A stretch of 21,736 bases of DNA from Gemmatimonadota bacterium (lineage in GTDB: Bacteria; GCA-2686955): contig NYZA01000262.1 of NCBI GenBank assembly GCA_002686955.1, forward strand, positions 1-21,736, written 5' to 3'. The notes under the pieces were generated by a model. It had not been told where the DNA came from, did no database searches, and was given only the letters and a program-made list of their open reading frames with translations. Below, one piece after another: positions 16,040 to 21,736 of the stretch (position 1 is its first letter; each line of letters starts with the position of its first letter). The position numbers were made by a program, and so were the translations under genes.

Positions 16040-17044
16040 TCAGATCAACGAGCCCACCATGTCCCAGTCGGCCCATTGGTTCGAGCCGTCGCTCTGGTAG
16101 AGCCGCCCGTCGGGCGTGAGGGTGAGAAGGGTGTCGTCCCATGTGTCCGCACAAAGGGCGACAACCCTCAATGGACCATCGAAGGTGCGCACTGCGACAT
16201 CACCGACATGGCGCGGGTCCATTTCGTAAACCCCACCCATGTCGTCGACGAAGACGAAATCGGCCGTGGGCCAGCCGGCACTCTGGACACCGTCCACGGC
16301 GACCGCCCCCAGCTGGAGGGGAATCGAGGCGACCAGGCTCCAGACTGTCCAGTCTTGCTCTCCACTGCTTTCGTAGAGGTCACCATCGGAGGTCAGGGCG
16401 AACATCGTAGTCGCGTAGCCGTTGAGGAATAGGCTCACGATACCGATGGGGTCCTCCGTAGTTCGCAGGACGATGCTGGAGAGATGGCGCGGGTCGACTT
16501 CATAGATTCCGCCGATATCGTCCGAGATTACGAAGTCCCCGGTTTCACCCGCCGACTGCTGAATGTCGGCGCATCGCCCGCCCGGCTGAAGTGGAACCGT
16601 TCCAACAAGCACCCATATCGTCCAGTCGGCTTGACCGTCACTCTGGTAGAGGTCACCGTTTCTCGTGAGCGCAAGAATGCTGTCGTCATAGTGGTCTTGA
16701 GCCAGAGCCACAATATTTCGGGGCGCGTCATCCGTGCGGAAGACGTACTCACCCAAGTGCCGTGGGTCCATCTCGAAGATGGCGCCGCGGGCAGTGGCGA
16801 ACACGAAGTCCGACGATGGCCCCCCCGGGCTCTGGACGAAGTCATTGAAGGCGTGCTCGGGCGCGTCATCGAGATGGGTCGCGTGTTCGATGCCGCTTCG
16901 TGCCGAAGCGGCACCTTCATGGACAGACCAATCTCCCATAGCGTCGCCGACGCCTTCGATCTCTGTAGGGCCGGGACCCGAGTCGCAGCCCGAGGAGTTG
17001 AGAATGGCGAAGAGCATGGCCGGAGCCAGGATGAACGAGCGCAT
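16040..17044 (-). CDS. Putative secreted lipoprotein with three tandem repeats of about 91 residues
   Basis: 334 residues from the ATG at 17044, which has GGGAGGA (17049-17055) four bases upstream. The frame is open further upstream but lacks such a site. The N terminus has one positive residue, a hydrophobic core and Cys20 in NSSGC, a lipobox-like sequence with an atypical -3 residue. Three repeats begin at about 79, 170 and 262. Each runs DFVF, a GG(I/V)(Y/F)E(M/V)DPRH block, an RT and V(A/S)L strand, then LT.(D/N)G.LY(Q/E)S and (D/A)W..W..V; the first two end in (I/V)PLQ.G. The layout suggests beta-propeller-like blades, but I do not recognise the family. A sigma-54 promoter lies about 70 bp upstream and a sigma-54 activator gene precedes it, so it is probably the activator's target. 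It may be surface- or periplasm-located. Function unknown. Confidence 0.75.
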   Translation of the reverse strand: MRSFILAPAMLFAILNSSGCDSGPGPTEIEGVGDAMGDWSVHEGAASARSGIEHATHLDDAPEHAFNDFVQSPGGPSSDFVFATARGAIFEMDPRHLGEYVFRTDDAPRNIVALAQDHYDDSILALTRNGDLYQSDGQADWTIWVLVGTVPLQPGGRCADIQQSAGETGDFVISDDIGGIYEVDPRHLSSIVLRTTEDPIGIVSLFLNGYATTMFALTSDGDLYESSGEQDWTVWSLVASIPLQLGAVAVDGVQSAGWPTADFVFVDDMGGVYEMDPRHVGDVAVRTFDGPLRVVALCADTWDDTLLTLTPDGRLYQSDGSNQWADWDMVGSLI

Positions 17045-17113
17045 GGATTCCTCCCGCGTGTGTTGCAGTTCCGAGGTCGCCCCGTTGCGGCCTCGGTGGG
17101 TTGCCCGGCCTAC

Positions 17114-17130
17114 AGCAACGAGCGTGCCCA
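17114..17130 (-). promoter_or_regulatory. Sigma-54 (RpoN) -24/-12 promoter of the three-repeat lipoprotein gene
   Basis: On the minus strand the sequence reads TGGGCACGCTCGTTGCT. It holds GGCACG, four bases, then TTGCT, with exactly ten bases between the -24 GG and the -12 GC. This matches the consensus TGGCACG-N4-TTGCW apart from one extra G at the front. A start point near 17103 gives a leader of about 60 bases to the ATG at 17044. A gene for a sigma-54 activator ends 160 bp upstream on the same strand, which strongly supports the call. Confidence 0.8.
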
Positions 17131-17210
17131 GTCTCCGACCGCTCGCTATCGCGCGAGTAGTCAAGGGTTTCCGGAATGCGTTCCTCCACCAGACGCTTGT
17201 CGGGACTCTG

Positions 17211-17236
17211 AGATTCTGGAGATTCCTCTAGAATCT
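17211..17236. promoter_or_regulatory. Candidate activator-binding site (UAS) for the sigma-54 promoter
   Basis: A 17-bp palindrome AGATTC-CTCTA-GAATCT (17220-17236) is preceded by another AGATTC half-site nine bases earlier (17211-17216). Its centre is about 125 bp upstream of the predicted start point, inside the usual 80-150 bp window for binding sites of Fis-type HTH activators. The local sequence is visibly less G+C-rich than the surrounding DNA. An alternative is a weak terminator hairpin for the activator gene, but no T-run follows. Confidence 0.5.
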
Positions 17237-17289
17237 TGGAGCTTCTGGAGTTGCGAGAAGCGACGGTACCGCTCGCCAGCAGCCGATCC

Positions 17290-18852
17290 TCAGGGTTGTC
17301 GGCGCAAGCCGTACAGGTTCATTTTGGAGTAGAGGGTTGCCACACACACACCGAGGACTCTTGCGGCCTCCTCTCGGCTTTGCTGCGCCTCCAGCACTGT
17401 GCGGATGTGCTCCCGCTCAGCGTCCGCCCGCACTTCCGGCAGAGTGGCTCCGGAATTACACGTCAACGGAGTCCGCACCAGTGAGTCGGAATGGGCCGCG
17501 AGGAGCTCGCTGGTGAAGGCAATGAGATCCGGCATGATCTGAGCTCCCTTGGAAAGGGCAACCGCTCGCCGCACCGCCTGCTCGAGCTCTCGCACGTTTC
17601 CGTCCCGATAATCGTGGGAAAGCAGTTTGCTAGCCGCCCCGTCGGTCAATTCCGGCGCCGACTCCAAGCTCAGCTCATGCGCCGTCTTCTGAGCAAATCG
17701 GCGAGCCAGGGGCACGATCTCCTCTGGCCGTTCCCGGAGCGGCGGAAGCGCCAGGATCCACCCGGTCAGTCGCCCGAATAGATCAGGCAGGAAGGTGTTC
17801 TCTTGCGCCATCGCCCTGAGGTCACGGCTCGTCGTGGCGACAACTCGAAAGTCTACCGACAAAGGTCGGTCCATTCCCACGGGGCGGACTTCGTTGAACT
17901 GGATCGCGCGGAGCATGGCCGCCTGAATGTCTCGATCGAGCTTGTCTACGTCGTCCAGAAAGAGTGTTCCTCCATGCGCCTCCCTGGCCAGTCCTTTCCT
18001 CGCACGGACCGCGCCCGTGAAAGCGCCTTTTTCGTGCCCGAAAAGCTCCGCACGACCGAGCTCGGAGCTCAGGCCGCCGCACTCCACTTTCACGAATGGC
18101 TCTTGTCGGCGTTCGCCATTCTCGTGGATCGCGCGCGCGACGAGCTCTTTTCCCGTTCCGCTCTCACCGGCGATCAGCACGGGCCAGGCATTGGCCGATG
18201 AGGCGATCCTGAGGGCCAGCTCCACGACATGGCCCATCGCCGGGGAAACAACCACGAAATCGGGCAGATCCAGCTCACCCGCGAAGAGCCGGTCATGATA
18301 ACGGGACAGGTCTTTTGCTCTTTCGCTCTCCTGAACGCGGGCGAGGAGCGGTGCGCCCGCGCGAGTCAGGGTGAGGAGTCGCTCCTTTCGATCATCCGCC
18401 AGGAGAATCTCGCTGTTGCGCGCCTCCAGGTAAAGCACTCCGCGAAGCGTGTCTTCCGCGGCGAATCCGACGAGAACCACGCTGCGATCTGGATTTCGGC
18501 GCACGCTCTCCAGCTCCAGGAAGCGGCGATCCGCGTGAAGGCCGTTCGACAGGACGACATCGCGGTCGAGGGCCTCCGCCAATAGGTGTCGGCTCACCTC
18601 CCCGGCGAGGGGGATCTCGCTCCCGTCCACTCCTCGCCCAACCCGGAAATCGGGGAAGCCGTGGCCCTTCTCATCGAGAGTGACAAGCCCTCGCTCCGCC
18701 TGGGGGACGATGCCCATGGCGAGATCCAGCAAGCGCATCAGCAGACCGTCGGACGAGGTCTCTCTTGCGAGCTGGACCAACGCGGTGGCGAGCAGCCTCC
18801 ACTGTCTCTCCCGCGCTGCGGTCTCGGATCGGTTCCGGTCCCTATTCGACAC
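17290..18852 (-). CDS. Sigma-54-dependent activator with GAF sensor, AAA+ and Fis-type HTH domains
   Basis: 520 residues from the GTG at 18852, chosen because AAGGAG (18861-18866) sits eight bases upstream. Another GTG at 18861 overlaps the previous stop but has no spacing. Residues about 16-176 are a GAF-like sensor. The AAA+ domain shows Walker A GESGTGKE (229-236), ELFGHEKGAFTGA (269-281, the sigma-54 contact loop intact) and Walker B TLFLDDVDKL (296-305). The HTH is at about 490-516 (EEAARVLGVCVATLYSKMNL). There is no receiver domain, so a ligand or protein contact, not phosphorylation, is the likely signal. Two oddities are seen: Walker B has DD where DE is usual, and the arginine-finger segment reads FLPDLFGRL, where FRxDLYxRL is usual, so the first arginine is missing. 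It follows the beta-sandwich protein gene by five bases and probably acts on the promoter at 17114-17130. Confidence 0.92.
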   Translation of the reverse strand: MSNRDRNRSETAARERQWRLLATALVQLARETSSDGLLMRLLDLAMGIVPQAERGLVTLDEKGHGFPDFRVGRGVDGSEIPLAGEVSRHLLAEALDRDVVLSNGLHADRRFLELESVRRNPDRSVVLVGFAAEDTLRGVLYLEARNSEILLADDRKERLLTLTRAGAPLLARVQESERAKDLSRYHDRLFAGELDLPDFVVVSPAMGHVVELALRIASSANAWPVLIAGESGTGKELVARAIHENGERRQEPFVKVECGGLSSELGRAELFGHEKGAFTGAVRARKGLAREAHGGTLFLDDVDKLDRDIQAAMLRAIQFNEVRPVGMDRPLSVDFRVVATTSRDLRAMAQENTFLPDLFGRLTGWILALPPLRERPEEIVPLARRFAQKTAHELSLESAPELTDGAASKLLSHDYRDGNVRELEQAVRRAVALSKGAQIMPDLIAFTSELLAAHSDSLVRTPLTCNSGATLPEVRADAEREHIRTVLEAQQSREEAARVLGVCVATLYSKMNLYGLRRQP

Positions 18853-18857
18853 GTGTT

Positions 18858-19958
18858 TCACTCCTTCGGGCTCACCCGCAGCTCGATCTTCTCGATTCGG
18901 ACCCGTACCCGCTCCTCGCTCCGTCCACGAGGTCGGATTCCGAGCAGCCCCAGTTCGACCCGCTCCGACACGCCTCCGTGCCACACATCGAATAGCCGAA
19001 CCGCGACGATCTGTTCGTCAGAGTAGGCGCTTCGAAGGGTGGCCCAGTAGCCTCGCATTCTCGGCACATGCTCGAGCTGAGCCACAAGCACTTGGTCTCT
19101 TCCAATGCCGAGTTCATCTTGGTGGAGCAGCGGCGACATGGCGAACTCCCGCCCGTGGGGACCGACGAGCAGTGTGAGCTGCACCGCGTCGCCCCCTTCC
19201 CCGCTTCTCTTGTGAATCTGAAGCGCTACGACGGGACGATCGGACCGGGGGCGGTTGGTGTCGCCCCACGCCAAACCCATCACAACTGGGGTGTCGAACC
19301 CCAGCTCGGCCAGTCGAAACTCGAACCGGACGCGAAACGCGGCAGGTGCTTCCAGCAGCACAGGCACGGTCCAAACTGTCGGCTCATCTCCCTCCCAAGC
19401 CAAATCGACGCCGTCGCGCCACGACAGAACCGTCCGGTAGTCATTCAGCGGACGGAGTTCCTTCAGGAGAATCTCGGCGTCTAGGAGGGCGACGGGCCCG
19501 AGGTCGCCCCACTGCATCGCCGTCACCACGTGACCGCTCGCGGTAGCCCAATGCGCGAGCCCGCGCTCGGCCATGGCGGAGAGAAGGTGTGCGGTCCCAT
19601 CGTGTCGAAGTTGGTGCAGGGGCCACCGGTCTAGGGCCGCCAAGGCCTCCTCGAATCGTCGTTGATCGAGGAGCGCGGCGCTCCAGTCCCTCACGTGGAC
19701 GGCCCGAATGGAGTCGCTGGCCGCGCGCTCGGCGAGCTGTCGAGCAATACCGCCTCGAACATCCGCGCCCACGGCGGCGACGAGTCGGCGGACTGGGGAG
19801 GCGGTGCCCGATGAGTCGGCGAACGCGTCGATGAGCGGCTGGATTTGCTCGCGCTCAGAGCGGGACGGCCCATCCGCCCGCCCGTGGACCGAGAGCTTCC
19901 AAAGCTGCGCGCGAGGGATGTTTCGCGTCGACGATGAGGAGCTCTGGCGTCGGATCAC
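18858..19958 (-). CDS. Hypothetical protein: helical N-terminal part plus predicted beta-sandwich, possibly continuous with the FG-GAP protein
   Basis: 366 residues if read from the GTG at 19958, which has GGAG seven bases upstream. That start lies 104 bp inside the preceding gene, and the first roughly 34 residues are just the preceding gene's sequence in another frame. Conserved-looking sequence starts after EREQIQPLIDAF. Residues about 85-130 contain a TPR-like helix pair (WSAALLDQRRFEEALAALDRW). About 175-360 are rich in alternating strands with FRVRFEFRLAE, VVALQIHKRSG and RVRIEKIELRV, suggesting a LamG/jelly-roll-like fold. I do not recognise the family. The reading frame is +1 relative to the upstream gene, so this could be a separate overlapping gene, a programmed frameshift product or one gene broken by a frameshift or sequencing error. 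The stop is five bases before the sigma-54 activator start. Confidence 0.55.
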   Translation of the reverse strand: MIRRQSSSSSTRNIPRAQLWKLSVHGRADGPSRSEREQIQPLIDAFADSSGTASPVRRLVAAVGADVRGGIARQLAERAASDSIRAVHVRDWSAALLDQRRFEEALAALDRWPLHQLRHDGTAHLLSAMAERGLAHWATASGHVVTAMQWGDLGPVALLDAEILLKELRPLNDYRTVLSWRDGVDLAWEGDEPTVWTVPVLLEAPAAFRVRFEFRLAELGFDTPVVMGLAWGDTNRPRSDRPVVALQIHKRSGEGGDAVQLTLLVGPHGREFAMSPLLHQDELGIGRDQVLVAQLEHVPRMRGYWATLRSAYSDEQIVAVRLFDVWHGGVSERVELGLLGIRPRGRSEERVRVRIEKIELRVSPKE

Positions 19959-21736
19959 CGTCGAGCTCCACGATCGGAAGGTCCAACATCGGGGCCGGAA
20001 TCAGTTGATACGGTTGGATGTGCACCGGCGTTGCTCCGTCAAGCTCGATTCGGTATGTCGCGGGCGGGCTCTGCGCCCTCGCCCAGAGCACTGTTGCTGG
20101 ATCAGATCCAACGGCACCGGCCATTGTCGATAGGGTCGCAATTCCGAACCCCGCGGGAGATTCCTGGGAGGGGTGCCGATGCCACGGCGGAAGATAAGCG
20201 GAGAGAGCGCGACGGAGCCGACTGTTTTCGACTTCGTAGAGATGCACCCCTGGGGGAAGGTGCGTCTGGCGCAATGCCGCGCCACCACGACCTCGAGCCA
20301 GCAACACCCCGTCCGTGGAAGGCAATGCAACGAAGGGAATCGTCGCCCTATGGTTCGTCACGAGTTGCAGAGCGCCGATCCGAAGTGTTTGGATGGACTC
20401 CAGCATTCCCGAGCATACGCTCGCACCCTGAAGGCTGAGTACTTCAGTGACGTTGGTGTGCCACCCGCCTCGTCCGACGAGCAGTTCGTCACGTCCGTCA
20501 TCGTCGAGATCAAGTGCCGCGACGCAGTCGATGTCGTCTCCACGCCGAGACATGTTCTCCATCGGTGTGTAGAAGGGGAGTTCGCTCGCACAGCCGCGCG
20601 CCAGCACGAGGAACTCGTACGCGGGGTAGTTCGTGCCCACGACGATCTCAGGCTCGCCGTCTCCTTCGAGGTCGGCACAGACCGCCCGCGCCCGCGTTGT
20701 ATTGAGCTCGATTCGCCCGAGTTGAACAAGTTCGACGGCAGGCCCGCGATCTTCCAATTCCAACAGAATGAACCGACTGTTTCCACCACCACGCGGAGCC
20801 ACGTGAATGGCATAGGTTGTCGATCGAGGGGCGGTCTGGTCCTCTGTGTCGAACGCCCAGAAACCGAGCACCTGTCCCCTGATCGTCGCGGGAAGAGCGA
20901 CACCTTCGTCGACCGCGAGCGACTGGCCCGCCTCTGCCCGGATGCGGTGGAGTCGCCCGTCCGCTATTGCGAGAAGGGTGTCGATACCTCCCAGCCCACG
21001 GATCGTCGCCAGCCGCTCGACCGGTATTCCCAAGGGCTCGGCGCGCGCGAGGTTCCCGACTCTACGCAGACCGGCCTCGACGTCCCTTCCCAGATCTTCC
21101 ATACCCGGCCGAATGTTGTCGCCAGCCATGCGATAGCGGTCTTCAGCCTCGTACCAACGGAGTCGCGCTTCGCTGCCCTGGCCCGCCAAGTACAGAAGTT
21201 CGGCTCGCGGAGCGCATGGCAACGCGAGGGCGGCGCGCACCCAGGCATCCAGGCGATCGAAGCGAAGCTCGGTGAGCTGGATTCGCGCAACATCCACGAG
21301 GATTCGGGGGACGTTTTCCCCCTTGGGGTCCGCAAGAAGCGCTACGACCAGGTCCTCCTGAGCGGCGCGGGGCGGATTCTGATCGACGCACGCGAGACGG
21401 GCCGCCTCGAATCGGGCGCGGGCACCGATCCGCGGAGCGGGATGCCCCGCGATGGCCGCTCCGATCGGGTCCGCCGAATCGAGAGCCGTAATTCCCGACG
21501 CGCGCTCGGCGCCCATCCAAAGGGAGTGCTCCGATGTCCTCAGCTCCAAATCGAGCAGAGCCGTGCGGAGGGCCGCTCCCCGCTCTCGCAGCGCTCGGCC
21601 ACGCGCCTCCTGGAGCTCGCGCAACACGCCCGCCTGGGGATCGCAACCCGAAGAAGCGCCCTCCGTAGCTCGGTCCACGAGGGTGTCCAGCAGTGCGGTC
21701 GGTTCGAGCCAGAGCAATCCGAGATTGGGAGTTGCC
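19855..21736 (-). CDS. C-terminal part of an FG-GAP/VCBS-like repeat protein, 5'-truncated by the window edge
   Basis: Open to the last base of the window, so the true start is outside; a TTG at 21717 is not a credible start. Counting from there (620 residues), the first roughly 225 are helical and TPR-like (ARARFEAARLACVDQ, AEDRYRMAGD). Residues about 235-600 form strand-rich blades. Three have calcium-loop-like D-x-D/E-G-D signatures: DLEGDGEPEIVVG (349-361), DLDDDGRDELLVG (403-415) and VELDGDPTPELLIVD (583-597). This suggests an FG-GAP/VCBS beta-propeller. No signal peptide or kinase domain is visible. In large bacterial signalling proteins such sensor regions often follow a Ser/Thr kinase, and a sigma-54 activator lies two genes downstream, so an upstream kinase is a testable guess. 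It ends in TGA at 19855-19857, overlapping the next open frame. Confidence 0.7.
   Translation of the reverse strand, partial: ATPNLGLLWLEPTALLDTLVDRATEGASSGCDPQAGVLRELQEARGRALRERGAALRTALLDLELRTSEHSLWMGAERASGITALDSADPIGAAIAGHPAPRIGARARFEAARLACVDQNPPRAAQEDLVVALLADPKGENVPRILVDVARIQLTELRFDRLDAWVRAALALPCAPRAELLYLAGQGSEARLRWYEAEDRYRMAGDNIRPGMEDLGRDVEAGLRRVGNLARAEPLGIPVERLATIRGLGGIDTLLAIADGRLHRIRAEAGQSLAVDEGVALPATIRGQVLGFWAFDTEDQTAPRSTTYAIHVAPRGGGNSRFILLELEDRGPAVELVQLGRIELNTTRARAVCADLEGDGEPEIVVGTNYPAYEFLVLARGCASELPFYTPMENMSRRGDDIDCVAALDLDDDGRDELLVGRGGWHTNVTEVLSLQGASVCSGMLESIQTLRIGALQLVTNHRATIPFVALPSTDGVLLARGRGGAALRQTHLPPGVHLYEVENSRLRRALSAYLPPWHRHPSQESPAGFGIATLSTMAGAVGSDPATVLWARAQSPPATYRIELDGATPVHIQPYQLIPAPMLDLPIVELDGDPTPELLIVDAKHPSRAALEALGPRAGGWAVPL

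Noticed and set aside
1-21736. CRISPR arrays, tRNA or rRNA genes, riboswitches, phage genes
   Set aside because: No regularly spaced repeats, tRNA-like cloverleaf arms, rRNA conserved blocks or phage structural or integrase motifs were seen. Nearly all sequence is explained by the listed genes.

Overview
The window is a dense, high-G+C bacterial segment. No rRNA, tRNA, CRISPR array or phage gene is visible, so the lineage can only be guessed. The mix of a PEP/pyruvate-binding pseudo-receiver pair, an AddAB helicase-nuclease, a sigma-54 activator, an FG-GAP-type protein and an isolated pilin-like protein fits a deep-branching didermic lineage (FCB-group or Eisenbacteria-like). This is a weak inference.

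Left part (1-3890, minus strand): a repeat of about 170 bp with terminal inverted repeats sits against the 3' end of a PEP/pyruvate-binding (PPDK N-terminal-like) gene. That gene follows, 31 bp downstream, a polytopic GT-C-like membrane protein gene.

Central plus-strand run (3936-14867): a pseudo-receiver protein, AddB, AddA, a LarA-like (lactate racemase domain) protein and a CstA-family transporter. Three of the four junctions overlap and the last gap is 30 bp, so this looks like one five-gene transcription unit. The pseudo-receiver protein and the PEP/pyruvate-binding protein look like the N- and C-terminal halves of one roughly 1000-residue protein known as a single polypeptide in other bacteria. 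Here they lie on opposite strands with the membrane-protein gene between them.

Right part (14887-21736, all minus strand): a small C-terminally membrane-anchored hypothetical protein, a type IV pilin/pseudopilin-like protein, a lipoprotein-like protein with three tandem repeats of about 91 residues, a GAF-AAA+-Fis sigma-54 activator, a protein with a predicted beta-sandwich, and the C-terminal part of an FG-GAP/VCBS-like protein that leaves the window. Between the activator and the three-repeat protein lies a near-consensus -24/-12 sigma-54 promoter with a palindromic candidate activator site about 120 bp upstream. The simplest reading is that the activator switches on the three-repeat lipoprotein.

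The observations most worth following are the split and strand-inverted pseudo-receiver/PEP-binding protein, its coupling to AddAB plus a putative C3-acid transporter/racemase pair, and the sigma-54 activator, promoter and unrecognised repeat-lipoprotein module.
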